64,000 bases of DNA from Siphonobacter curvatus (GTDB lineage Bacteria; Bacteroidota; Bacteroidia; Cytophagales; Spirosomataceae). Where the stretch lies: contig NZ_PTRA01000001.1 in assembly GCF_002943425.1 (NCBI RefSeq), positions 3,100,001 to 3,164,000 of the forward strand, given 5' to 3'. Shown here piece by piece: positions 54,242 through 62,924 of the stretch (positions are counted from its first letter, which is position 1; each line of letters starts with the position of its first letter). The notes beneath the pieces were generated by a model, which did not search any database, was not told the DNA's origin, and saw only the letters and a program-made list of their open reading frames with translations. Position numbers and translations under genes: made by a program.

Positions 54242-55594
54242 TCAGCATTCCGTCATACTCAGGGCCAAACCGGCTTCTGAGGTTTCCTTGTATTTCTGCG
54301 ACATGTCGCGGCCCGTGGCCCGCATGACTTTTAGTACGCTATCCAGAGATATTTTCTGGTACGAAGGATCACTGGCCATCGCTAGCAAGTACGCATTGTA
54401 AGCCTTTACGGCTCCCATCGCGTTGCGTTCGATGCAGGGAATTTGCACGTACCCGCCAATCGGGTCGCAGGTCATGCCCAAGTGGTGTTCGATCCCAATT
54501 TCGGCGGCGGCTTCTACCTGACCGATACTGCCGCCCGCCGCGTAGACCAGCATGGCCGCACCCATCGCCGAAGCCGTCCCGATTTCGCCCATACAACCCA
54601 TTTCTGCTCCGGAGATACTCGCATTGTGTTTCACCAGAAAGCCAATGGCGGCGGCGGCCAGTAAGCCTTCCCGCATTTTCTGGGGCGAGTAATGGAAGTG
54701 ATGTTTCATCAGATACGTCAATCCCGGAAATACGCCGGAAGCTCCCGACGTAGGAGCCGTGACGACGATACTACCCGCCGCATTCTCCTCCGAAGCCGCC
54801 AGGCAATAGGCGTTCAGAAACATCAGAAAACTATCGGAAGTCAGGGAGTGTTTTTTGGCTTGTTCGTACACCAGTGGAGCTTTCCGCTGAAGTTTGATTT
54901 TTCCGGGTAGCGTTCCTTTCGCCCGTAAGCCGCGTTTCACGGCCTTTTCCATCGCTTCAATAATGAAATCCAGCTTTCTATTGATTTCCTTTTCGGTTAG
55001 ACCCGTCAGTGATTTTTCATTCTGAATCATCAGCGACGCTAGCGTTAATCCCGATGTGCGTAAATGCGTGGTGAGGCCTTCCATATGCTCGTAGGGAAAA
55101 CGAGCTTCGGTCTCTCGCGTCCCTTCCATTGGCTGCCCTTTTCGCTGAATGAAGCCCCCGCCCACTGAATAGTACTCATGTTCCAGCAACACCTGTTGTG
55201 AAGCATCCGTCAGTTTAAGAACCATCGTATTCGGGTGCGGAAAATCCGTTTTCCCCCGGTGGTAGATAAAGTCGGCTTCCCCTACCCGAATTTCGCCGGG
55301 TACGGGCAACCTATACGTCTGGTCCGGCTTGGTCATCAGCTCCAGCAGGGCTTTCGGGTCGCAGGTATCGGGCAGCCAGCCCAACAATCCGCCCAGAATG
55401 GCCCGGTCGGTACCATGACCTTTGCCCGTTGCCGAAAGGGATCCGTATAAATGAATTTCTACGGAAGTTCCAGGCTGTTCTTCTTTTCGGATTTCCTGAA
55501 GAAAATCGTACGCTGCTTTCATGGGGCCAATCGTGTGCGAACTCGAAGGACCCGGTCCTACTTTAAATAGGTCAAATACAGAGGTGGTAATCAT
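54242..55594 (-). CDS. sdaA: L-serine ammonia-lyase
   Basis: The 450-residue iron-sulfur enzyme deaminates L-serine to pyruvate. The single-chain form has the N-terminal beta domain (VGPGPSSSHTIGPMKAAYDF) and the alpha domain with cluster cysteines in GCMGEIGTASAMGAA, TCDPIGGYVQIPC, and the ending MTEC. Length matches E. coli SdaA (454). No regulator is seen. Confidence 0.93.
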   Translation of the reverse strand: MITTSVFDLFKVGPGPSSSHTIGPMKAAYDFLQEIRKEEQPGTSVEIHLYGSLSATGKGHGTDRAILGGLLGWLPDTCDPKALLELMTKPDQTYRLPVPGEIRVGEADFIYHRGKTDFPHPNTMVLKLTDASQQVLLEHEYYSVGGGFIQRKGQPMEGTRETEARFPYEHMEGLTTHLRTSGLTLASLMIQNEKSLTGLTEKEINRKLDFIIEAMEKAVKRGLRAKGTLPGKIKLQRKAPLVYEQAKKHSLTSDSFLMFLNAYCLAASEENAAGSIVVTAPTSGASGVFPGLTYLMKHHFHYSPQKMREGLLAAAAIGFLVKHNASISGAEMGCMGEIGTASAMGAAMLVYAAGGSIGQVEAAAEIGIEHHLGMTCDPIGGYVQIPCIERNAMGAVKAYNAYLLAMASDPSYQKISLDSVLKVMRATGRDMSQKYKETSEAGLALSMTEC

Positions 55595-55659
55595 ATAATA
55601 TACCGTCAGGTATGTCGATGAAGTAGTATAAAACGTGTAAACTGCGTACGGATTCGAAA

Positions 55660-56574
55660 TTAAAGTTTGCCCTGCATTCCCCGGAGGAACTCTTCAATAC
55701 CCATGCGTTTCTTGCCTTCCAGCTGTAGTTCGTCGATCGCCAGCCAGCCGTCGCTGCAGCGGAATTGCAGATACGTTTTGTGATCGGTTCGGTAACTGCC
55801 GGGTTCGGCTGTATCCGTTTGTTCCGCAAAGGAAGCCCGGTATACTTTACAATTTTTGCCGAGAAGCGTAGTCCAGGCCGCCGGATACGGCGACAAACCC
55901 CGGATGTGATTCCGAACGGAAGTAGCGGATTGCTGCCAGTTGATCTCGCAGGTTTCCTTAAAAATCTTCGGAGCCATCTTGATTTCTTCGGCTTCCGGTT
56001 GCGGAATCTGCGGATACTCGCCCGCTTCAATGGCCCGAACGGTTTTCAGTACCAATTGCCCTCCCCGTTTCATCAGTCGCTCGTACACCAATCCTACCGT
56101 ATCGTCCTCGCTAATGGGTTCTTTTTCCTGAAAAATCAGTGGACCCGTATCAATCTCGTGTTGCAGAAAGAACGTCGTTACCCCCGTTTCCGTTTCACCG
56201 TTCATCAAGGCCCAGTTAATCGGAGCGGCTCCGCGGTATTGCGGTAATAACGAGGCATGTAGGTTAAACGTACCTTTAGGCGGCATATTCCATACCACTT
56301 CGGGTAACATCCGAAAAGCAACGATGACCTGAAGGTCGGCTTGATAACTTTTGAGTTCTTCCAGAAACTCCGGGTTTTTCAGTTTCTCGGGTTGTAATAC
56401 GGGCAATCCCACCGATACGGCGTATTGCTTCACGGGCGACTGCTGTAATTGTTGGCCCCGTCCGGCGGGCTTGTCGGGAGCCGTCACGACCGCCACTACT
56501 TCGCACTGGTTTTCCACTAGGGTGCGTAAGCTTTCGACGGCAAATTCGGGCGTTCCCAGAAATATAATTCTCAT
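55660..56574 (-). CDS. fmt: Methionyl-tRNA formyltransferase
   Basis: The 304-residue enzyme formylates initiator Met-tRNA. Motifs: MRIIFLGTPEFAVESL, APDKPAGRG and the catalytic FNLHASLLPQYRGAAPINWA with the SLLP loop; the C-terminal tRNA-binding domain follows (IRGLSPYPAAWT). Length is normal. It is not next to def; it stands as a single gene before the greA leader. Confidence 0.95.
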   Translation of the reverse strand: MRIIFLGTPEFAVESLRTLVENQCEVVAVVTAPDKPAGRGQQLQQSPVKQYAVSVGLPVLQPEKLKNPEFLEELKSYQADLQVIVAFRMLPEVVWNMPPKGTFNLHASLLPQYRGAAPINWALMNGETETGVTTFFLQHEIDTGPLIFQEKEPISEDDTVGLVYERLMKRGGQLVLKTVRAIEAGEYPQIPQPEAEEIKMAPKIFKETCEINWQQSATSVRNHIRGLSPYPAAWTTLLGKNCKVYRASFAEQTDTAEPGSYRTDHKTYLQFRCSDGWLAIDELQLEGKKRMGIEEFLRGMQGKL

Positions 56575-56753
56575 GCGTGCGTACGTCTTTAAAGTCTAAG
56601 TACAAAAATCCCCAAAGAGTGCCCAACAATTGGTATCCTGTCGGCATGAAGCACTTTTTTTCTGCACAAACATAAGCACTTTTAAACGGACCGCTTCAAG
56701 CTTTATAACCGCTTTCAGGCCCCCTGCTCTTCCGAAAAGACTTACGATTTCAC

Positions 56754-56783
56754 TTGCTTTTGGCGATAAATGTGCTAATTTTG
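56754..56783 (+). promoter_or_regulatory. Promoter of the greA leader/small RNA
   Basis: TTG (56754-56756), 19 bp spacer, and TAATTTTG (56776-56783) match the Bacteroidota sigma promoter in both boxes and spacing. Transcription would start near 56790, nearly 290 nt before greA. Confidence 0.65.
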
Positions 56784-56789
56784 TTCATC

Positions 56790-56919
56790 CAATAACAAAG
56801 CAGCTGTTAGGTAGTAGATAGAAGCGGTTGCTGTTGGAACTTCGGCGAGAAGATTGACTCTGTAAAGTAAGCCCAGGGGCTTTGTCAGCAGAACGATCTT
56901 GTCACCGTTCTTTTTTTTT
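56790..56919 (+). ncRNA. Candidate small RNA in the greA leader
   Basis: From the predicted start near 56790, a closing stem ACAAAGC (56795-56801) / GCTTTGT (56879-56885) encloses about 77 nt, and directly after it AGAACG (56890-56895) / CGTTCT (56906-56911) forms a hairpin followed by a run of nine T. This looks like a complete transcription unit of about 130 nt. A greA leader RNA (GraL) from early termination is known in E. coli; this one is inferred by analogy. No Rfam family was recognised; 6S-type RNA remains possible. Confidence 0.5.
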
Positions 56920-56927
56920 GTCGTTAC

Positions 56928-57015
56928 GTTAGAAGTCCCAAGCACAGGCATACTGAAGATCAGGCCGTTATTCACTACACTGCCTGATTTTTATCCTGTG
57001 CTTACTCGTTCTAAC
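56928..57015 (+). other. Rod-like RNA fold before greA
   Basis: Three nested perfect stems: GTTAGAA 56928-56934 with 57009-57015, AAGCACAGG 56940-56948 with 56995-57003, and ATCAGGC 56959-56965 with 56982-56988. Internal loops of 5x5 and 10x6 separate them and the apical loop is 16 nt. No T run follows. It lies 67 nt before the greA ATG. Confidence 0.55.
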
Positions 57016-57082
57016 TCAACCAATAGCCTCTTGGCAGAGAGCTAGTAAAAAACGTTAAACCTATAAAATTAGATTACTGATT

Positions 57083-57556
57083 ATGGGAAATATAGCCTAT
57101 TACACGGAAGAAGGTCTAAATAAGCTGAAAGCCGAATTACACGAACTGAAAACCAAAGGCCGTTCGCATATTGCTCATCAGATTGCGGAAGCCCGTGATA
57201 AGGGCGATTTGTCCGAAAATGCAGAATACGACGCAGCAAAAGAAGCTCAGGGTTTGCACGAATTGAAAATTGCGAAACTCGAGCAACTGTTAGCCAATGC
57301 CCGTATTTTGGATGAGTCCATTATTGATAGCTCAAAAGTAGCCATCATGTCAACTGTGAAAATTAAAAACAAGCGGAACAACATGATTGCAACCTATACA
57401 CTAGTAGCTGAAACGGAGGCTGACGTGAAAACGGGCAAGATTTCCGTGCAATCGCCTATTGGCAAAGGATTGCTGGGCAAACAAGTAGGTGAAATGGCCG
57501 AAGTATCGTTGCCTAATGGAAAAGCGGAATTTGAAGTGCTCGAAATTTCCCGTTAA
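57083..57556 (+). CDS. greA: Transcription elongation factor GreA
   Basis: The 157-residue protein has the GreA N-terminal coiled coil (YTEEGLNKLKAELHELKTKG, RDKGDLSENAEYDAAKEAQ with the conserved acidic tip) and the FKBP-like C-terminal domain (SPIGKGLLGKQVGE). It rescues backtracked RNA polymerase by stimulating transcript cleavage. Length matches E. coli (158). A long structured leader upstream suggests regulation at RNA level. Confidence 0.96.
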   Translation: MGNIAYYTEEGLNKLKAELHELKTKGRSHIAHQIAEARDKGDLSENAEYDAAKEAQGLHELKIAKLEQLLANARILDESIIDSSKVAIMSTVKIKNKRNNMIATYTLVAETEADVKTGKISVQSPIGKGLLGKQVGEMAEVSLPNGKAEFEVLEISR

Positions 57557-57577
57557 GTAAGGCTTAATCTTTACTGC

Positions 57578-57614
57578 AAACGAGGTTTGATCTGGGATCA
57601 AACCTCGTTTTTTT
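57578..57614 (+). terminator. Terminator after greA
   Basis: Arms 57578-57592 and 57596-57610 form a perfect 15-bp stem (AAACGAGGTTTGATC) with a 3-nt loop, followed by a T run. Confidence 0.9.
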
Positions 57615-57644
57615 ATACCCTTAGCCCCTTGCAAAACCGTCACC

Positions 57645-57677
57645 TTTGGCTACTTTACGCTGTTCTGTTTATTTTTG
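57645..57677 (+). promoter_or_regulatory. Promoter of the HIT-yciI genes
   Basis: TTTG (57645-57648) and TATTTTTG (57670-57677), 21 bp apart, match the Bacteroidota -33/-7 elements; the ATG of the HIT gene is 39 bp downstream. Confidence 0.6.
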
Positions 57678-57716
57678 GACGGCATACCTATTCTATGTTA
57701 CGTAAACCTCGTTACC

Positions 57717-58109
57717 ATGGCTTCTATCTTCACGCGAATCATTCAGGGCGAAATTCCCGCTCATAAAGTATACGAAGACGATCAGTATCTGGCCTTTCTG
57801 GATATTTCACCACTCACCGAAGGACATACTCTGGTGGTACCTAAGAAAGAAGTAGATTACATTTTTGATCTGGACGATGCTACACTGACGGGCCTGATGC
57901 TAGTCGCGAAAAAATTAGCTCCGGCCATTCAGAAAGCCTGTCCCTGTCTGCGGATTGGCGTAAGCGTCATTGGTCTGGAAGTACCGCATACCCACGTCCA
58001 CCTGATTCCCATGCAGTCCATGCGGGACATGAATTTTTCGAACCCCAAACTACAGTTCTCCCCGGATGAACTGGCTGCTACGGCCAGTCGCATCAGAGCT
58101 AATGTGTGA
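57717..58109 (+). CDS. HIT family nucleotide-binding protein
   Basis: The 130-residue protein carries the histidine triad PHTHVHLIP near residue 100 and the N-terminal IFTRIIQGEIPAHKVYEDD typical of HinT-type hydrolases, which act on adenosine phosphoramidates and related nucleotides. The frame is open to 57675, but that start would lie within the promoter box; MASIFTRII matches the family. It is followed by yciI-like after 3 bp, so they form an operon. Confidence 0.92.
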   Translation: MASIFTRIIQGEIPAHKVYEDDQYLAFLDISPLTEGHTLVVPKKEVDYIFDLDDATLTGLMLVAKKLAPAIQKACPCLRIGVSVIGLEVPHTHVHLIPMQSMRDMNFSNPKLQFSPDELAATASRIRANV

Positions 58110-58112
58110 GCT

Positions 58113-58400
58113 ATGCAATACTATATTCAGGCGTATGACTTTACGGACGAAAACGCCCTTATTCGCCGTATGCAGGCCCGACCGGCCCATTTGCAACGCA
58201 TGCGGGAATTAAAACAAGCGGGTCACTTCATCATGGGCGGAGCCATTCTCTCCGACGCCGGAGCGATGATTGGATCGGTTATCATTATGGATTTTCCGGA
58301 AGAATTCATGCTGATGAAGTGGTTGGAAACCGAACCCTATTTGCTGGAGAAAGTCTGGGATCGGATTGAAATTAAACCCTTTCGGCAAGCCGAAGTCTAG
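58113..58400 (+). CDS. YciI family protein
   Basis: The 95-residue protein matches the YciI family (ferredoxin-like fold): RPAHLQRMRELKQAGHFIMGGAILSD contains the conserved His and Asp pair of the presumed active site, and the C-terminal WLETEPYLLEKVWDRIEIKPF is typical. Function is not established; some members are dehydrochlorinase-like. Co-transcribed with the HIT gene (3-bp gap). Confidence 0.88.
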   Translation: MQYYIQAYDFTDENALIRRMQARPAHLQRMRELKQAGHFIMGGAILSDAGAMIGSVIIMDFPEEFMLMKWLETEPYLLEKVWDRIEIKPFRQAEV

Positions 58401-58475
58401 TTCGTTTTTACCGGAACATGCGGTCTATTTAGGGTTTTCTGTATATTCGTCGTCTCTCTTGTATAAAACCTGTTT

Positions 58476-59366
58476 ATGAATAGACGTTCCATGCTGAAGA
58501 AAACGGCTTCAGCAGCCACGGTAGCAGCACTTCCTACCCTGGGTACTTCTCTGGAGGCAGCGGCCTCACCTTTGCTTAAATTAAAAGGCAATATCAAACA
58601 TTCCGTATCGCGGTGGTGCTATGGCTCGATTCCACTCGATGAATTCGCTCAGGCTTGTAAAACCATTGGCATCGAATCCATCGAGTTGACCGGTCCGAGT
58701 GAATGGCCTACGCTGGCCAAATACGGCTTGACTTCTGCCCTGGGGCAAGCTGACAAATGGCCGGATGGTACGGGGTTGACAAGCTTTTTCAACAATCCTA
58801 AAAACCATGATAAGCTGGTTGATCTGTACGAAAAGCTTATTCCTGAGGCAAAGGCCGCTGGCGTTACTAATCTCATTTGTTTTTCAGGTAACCGAAATGG
58901 TCTGGATGACTACCAGGGTATTCTAAATTGCCAGAAAGTGCTCAAGCGGATCATGCCGACGGCGGAAAAAAATGGCGTTACGCTTACCATGGAATTGCTC
59001 AGTTCCCGCCACTCGCACCCAGACTATCAGTGCGATACTGTACAATGGGGTTCGGCTCTGTGCGAAACAGTAGGTTCTGAACGTTTCAAACTACTTTACG
59101 ATATCTTCCATATGCAATCCATGCACGGCGATCATATTCGTAACATTCAGCGGTACGGACAGTATATCAGCCATTACCATACGGGCGGTATGCCCAACCG
59201 TACGGAAATCGACGATCGTCAGGAAATTTATTATCCGGCCATTATTAAAGCACTCGTGGCGACGGGTTATAAAGGATACATTGGTCAGGAATTCGTTCCA
59301 ACCCCTAAAGATAAAGCCGGTATGCTCGAGTCCCTCAAGCAGGGCGTTCTGATTTGTGACGTTTAA
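58476..59366 (+). CDS. Tat-exported hydroxypyruvate isomerase-like TIM-barrel protein
   Basis: The 296-residue protein begins with a twin-arginine signal (NRRSMLKKTASAATVAALP). The barrel resembles hydroxypyruvate isomerases: VTLTMELLSSRHSHPDY (metal Glu), KLLYDIFHMQSMHGD, SHYHTGGMPNRTEID and GYIGQEFVPT. Whether the substrate is hydroxypyruvate is doubtful because the protein is exported; a sugar role as for the other two exported barrels is more likely. It has its own terminator. Confidence 0.87.
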   Translation: MNRRSMLKKTASAATVAALPTLGTSLEAAASPLLKLKGNIKHSVSRWCYGSIPLDEFAQACKTIGIESIELTGPSEWPTLAKYGLTSALGQADKWPDGTGLTSFFNNPKNHDKLVDLYEKLIPEAKAAGVTNLICFSGNRNGLDDYQGILNCQKVLKRIMPTAEKNGVTLTMELLSSRHSHPDYQCDTVQWGSALCETVGSERFKLLYDIFHMQSMHGDHIRNIQRYGQYISHYHTGGMPNRTEIDDRQEIYYPAIIKALVATGYKGYIGQEFVPTPKDKAGMLESLKQGVLICDV

Positions 59367-59390
59367 AACTCAAGCTTGTTAATGCCTTCA

Positions 59391-59419
59391 GAGGAGCCTT
59401 TTCAGGTTCCTCTTTTTTT
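59391..59419 (+). terminator. Terminator after the isomerase gene
   Basis: GAGGAGCC (59391-59398) pairs with GGTTCCTC (59405-59412, one G-U), loop 6 nt, followed by a run of T. Confidence 0.85.
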
Positions 59420-59754
59420 GCTTTATTTCTTACGAACCTGCCGTTTGAATCGGCATTCCCTACGCCTGTTCTTCGCACTACTCTCCGAACGTTTTTTCGG
59501 AAAAAACGTAAAACAGAACCATTCAGAGGTACTTCCCCGTACGCCATTTTTTCAAAATCCTGCTGCTTTTGCAGATCAGCCGCTGTTTACTACGGTTGAT
59601 CGAATTAGGTCCTTCTACCCCTGTTTCAGACTCCATCTTTGTAGAGTCAAACGGCAGATAATCGGCATGTATCGCAATGCTAACCTTCTCGAGCCGTAAG
59701 GTCTAAACACGAGTTACGCAATCGTTTGTACCGCTCATTTGCTCTATCAACTTT
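59420..59754. other. Intergenic region before the TonB receptor
   Basis: About 335 bp with no convincing gene. CATCTTTG at 59634-59641 is one mismatch from the -7 box TAnnTTTG and might start the receptor transcript with a leader of about 105 nt; no good -33 is seen. Confidence 0.4.
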
Positions 59755-62169
59755 ATGAAACCACTTCAATCCATTGTTCGTATTGGAAGTATTGTTTTAC
59801 TTGTATGGATCGGTTTTGGTGCTACTTACGCACAGCAACTCGCCGCAACGGATAAAAACACACGGACGCTTCGAGGTTACGTTCGGGAAGCTCAAACGGG
59901 ATCAGCCCTGCCCGGCGTAACGGTATCCATCGCCAGCTTGGGTATTGGTACTACTACGGACGTGAATGGTTATTATTCACTCGCCTTACCCGGTCGGCCC
60001 TTCGTGAAAATCGCTTTCTCGTTTATTGGTTACAAAACCGAAAGCATGGCCACCGATATTACTTCCAACGTGGATTTGAACGTTGAGATGCAGGCACAGC
60101 ATACAACCTTGAAAGAAGTGGTCGTAAAAAGTCACTCCGGTACGTCAAGCAAAGTTTCTGAATCGGTACAAATGTCATCTGTTTCAGTACCCATTCAGCA
60201 AATCAAAGAAATTCCTTCGCTTCTGGGCGAAAAAGATATTATTAAAACCCTGCAATTGATGCCGGGGGTACAGAAAGGTGCGGAAGGTTCGACGGGTATG
60301 TACGTTCGCGGCGGTGGCCCGGATCAAAACTTGGTCTTACTCGACGACGCTCCGATCTATAATACCTCGCACTTGTTTGGCTTTTTCTCACTCTTTAACG
60401 GCGATGCCATTCAATCCGTCAACCTGACGAAAGGTGGATTTGCCGCTCACCACGGCGGTCGTTTATCTTCCATTATTGAAATGGATATGAAAGACGGCGA
60501 TCAACACAAAGTACACGGCGAAGGTGGAATTGGGCTGATCTCTAGTCGTTTTACGCTCGACGGACCTTTGAAAAAAGGAAAATCCTCCTTCCTCGTATCC
60601 GGACGCCGTACCTACGCGGATCTGGTATTGAGTCCATTCGTCGCTGAAATGAAAAACAATACGGGTTATTTTTACGATTTGAACCTGAAAGCCAGCTTCG
60701 ACGTAACGCCCGATGATTACGTAAGCATCAGTGCCTACACGGGCAACGACCAATTTAAGTACAAAACGAATAGCAAACTTTCTAACGAAAGCGGAAGCCT
60801 CAACTGGGGTAACACCGCAGCTACCTTACGCTGGAAGCACCGTTTTAGTCCGGGACTTTCGCTGACAACATCGGCAGTATACTCGCAGTATCATTCCTTA
60901 GCTCGCATGAACCGCGACGTCGTCAATGAGGAAGAAAAAACTACTTATCACCTTAATAATCAGTCTGACATTCGGGATCTGATTTTCAAATCAGATGTAA
61001 CCTGGGTTCTCAGTGCTCAGCACGTAATTAAAACGGGTCTCACGGGTACTTCTCACCTGTTTACTCCTGCAAGCACGACGACCGTAGGTAACCAGCATGA
61101 AACCGTTACTGGTAATGCCGTACAGTTGAAAGGCCTGGAAGGAGCCGTTTATGTAGAAGACACGTACAGCCCTATTCCAGCCCTGAAAATCAATGCGGGC
61201 TTACGCGTAAGTGGATTTCAGGGTGAAACCAAAACGTACGTACAGCCTGAACCCCGTCTGGCCATTGCGTATACCATGCCTTATAATTGGGCGATAAAAG
61301 CTTCCTACGCCAGCATGAGTCAGTATGTGCATTTGCTTACGAACTCAGGCATTGGCCTTCCTACGGATTTGTGGATTCCGGCCTCCGATCATACGGCTCC
61401 TCAGTTTTCGCAACAGGTTGCATTTGGTATTGCGAAAGACATGCGTTCGGGTCTAAGCTTTACGGCCGAAGGGTTTTACAAAATCATGGACAATATGGTG
61501 GCTTACAAAGAAGGCTCTAGCTCACTTTCGTTCGGTACCGCCAATGCCGGTAATTGGGAAAATCAGATTACGCAAGGGAAAGGTTGGAGTTACGGAGCAG
61601 AGTTTCTGTTACAGAAAAAGACGGGCCGCTTTACGGGCTGGGCTGGGTATACGCTCTCTTGGACGCAGCAACAGTTTGACGAACTGAATTTTGGCAAGAA
61701 ATTCTGGGCTCGTTACGACCGTCGCCACGATGTTTCACTGGTAGGAATTTACCACCTTAACAAAAACGTAACGTTATCGGCTTCTTACGTGTACGGTACG
61801 GGTCAGGCTATGACACTGCCCAAGGGACAGTACTGGATCCAGGGAAATTCTTCAGTAAAAACGTTGGGTGAGACGAAAAACTACTACACCGGACGGGTAT
61901 TTCAAGAGTTTGGTCAACGGAATAATTTTCGGGCCGCCGCTTATCAGCGATTAGACGTAGGCGTGCAATTTCATAAAGCTAAAAACGGTCACGAACGTAC
62001 GTGGGAAATCAGCCTGTACAACGCTACGAACCATCAAAACCCCTTCTTCTACTACTTCGACGCTACGGATGTTTCTACAGTAGCTGGAAAGAAGAATATG
62101 GTAAACTCATTGAAGCAGGTTACATTATTTCCGGTATTACCGAGCGTTTCCTACAACTTCAAATTTTAG
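59755..62169 (+). CDS. TonB-dependent receptor with carboxypeptidase-like domain
   Basis: The 804-residue outer membrane protein has a signal peptide ending at TYAQQ (about residue 28), a carboxypeptidase-regulatory-like domain (LRGYVREAQTGSALPGVTVS), a plug with KTLQLMPGVQKGAEGSTGMYVRGGGPDQNLVLLDDAPIYN (family-typical DAPIYN segment shown in parts here: MYVRGGGPDQ, LLDDAPIYN) and a barrel ending SYNFKF. This class pairs with DUF4249 lipoproteins, as here. The ligand is unknown. Confidence 0.92.
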   Translation: MKPLQSIVRIGSIVLLVWIGFGATYAQQLAATDKNTRTLRGYVREAQTGSALPGVTVSIASLGIGTTTDVNGYYSLALPGRPFVKIAFSFIGYKTESMATDITSNVDLNVEMQAQHTTLKEVVVKSHSGTSSKVSESVQMSSVSVPIQQIKEIPSLLGEKDIIKTLQLMPGVQKGAEGSTGMYVRGGGPDQNLVLLDDAPIYNTSHLFGFFSLFNGDAIQSVNLTKGGFAAHHGGRLSSIIEMDMKDGDQHKVHGEGGIGLISSRFTLDGPLKKGKSSFLVSGRRTYADLVLSPFVAEMKNNTGYFYDLNLKASFDVTPDDYVSISAYTGNDQFKYKTNSKLSNESGSLNWGNTAATLRWKHRFSPGLSLTTSAVYSQYHSLARMNRDVVNEEEKTTYHLNNQSDIRDLIFKSDVTWVLSAQHVIKTGLTGTSHLFTPASTTTVGNQHETVTGNAVQLKGLEGAVYVEDTYSPIPALKINAGLRVSGFQGETKTYVQPEPRLAIAYTMPYNWAIKASYASMSQYVHLLTNSGIGLPTDLWIPASDHTAPQFSQQVAFGIAKDMRSGLSFTAEGFYKIMDNMVAYKEGSSSLSFGTANAGNWENQITQGKGWSYGAEFLLQKKTGRFTGWAGYTLSWTQQQFDELNFGKKFWARYDRRHDVSLVGIYHLNKNVTLSASYVYGTGQAMTLPKGQYWIQGNSSVKTLGETKNYYTGRVFQEFGQRNNFRAAAYQRLDVGVQFHKAKNGHERTWEISLYNATNHQNPFFYYFDATDVSTVAGKKNMVNSLKQVTLFPVLPSVSYNFKF

Positions 62170-62924
62170 TAAAAGCAGTTTCATAATAATAGAGCAGATT
62201 ACGGAAAAGGGAGAGGATATTCCACTCTCTTTTTTTGTTTATATACCTATCGACTACTCGTCCCGGAGCGTCCTCTATCTTTCTAGCTTTCCTTCGTTTT
62301 CTCTTGACATAGCTCATTTTTGTAGTAATGCTTGAATTATCTTGTAGTAGTACTTCTACATTTCTTACCAAAAAAGGGGCCTTTCCAGCCATTCAGGGGC
62401 CTTTTTTTGAAATATCAATTTCAAACAGCCCTGCACAATTACCAAATACAGACTATATCTTACACTTGATCGAATTGAAAAAGATAGCCCTGAAAATTCT
62501 GCCATATTTGTAATGTCAAAGGACAACAAGTAGATTTAAAAGTAAGCAAAAGATTAATTTACGAAGACGTTTCGAGCGTATAGTATGAAGCGTCACCCCC
62601 TTAAATCGTTCGCTTTTCTCCGCCAGGGTGTTTCTGCCCAACGAAGCGACCAATACTCCGCCAAGAAATGATTCCTTAGCAGACCTAACGGTCGCGATGC
62701 GATTCATACCAACAATTTATACCGATTAGAAACAGCTGCTCATTGCAGAGACCGCTACTCTCTCGCTTAACAGTTGTGTTTCAGCCTCAGTTTGGCTCCT
62801 GAAGCTGTTCGTGTACGCCACTCAGTCACTTGTAATCATTTAACATCATCAGACTTCCACCATAAGTCTGCCGGTAATACTACTGCCCAACTGCTCATTA
62901 TTAACGACTTTTCGAAACAGAACT
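62170..62924. other. Long intergenic region with two hairpins
   Basis: About 755 bp between the receptor and the DUF4249 gene, without a convincing gene. It holds a terminator-like hairpin with T run at about 62205-62233, and a second A6GG/CCT7 hairpin with two copies of AGGGGCCTTT at about 62370-62408. The rest, 62410-62920, has no recognised element; the word CTCCGCCA occurs twice (near 62629 and 62656). Confidence 0.5.
62205..62237 (+). terminator. Terminator after the TonB receptor gene
   Basis: AAAAGGGAGAG pairs with CTCTCTTTTTTT (two G-U pairs), loop about 9 nt, ending in a T run, 36 bp past the receptor stop. Confidence 0.75.

Noticed and set aside
56775-56975. Small ORF in the greA leader, minus strand
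   Set aside because: Sequence is composed of the terminator hairpin and T run in reverse; no signal or motif. The noncoding explanation is better.
62516-62707. Small frame in the 62.2-62.9 kb gap
   Set aside because: 63 residues, no motif, basic low-quality composition.
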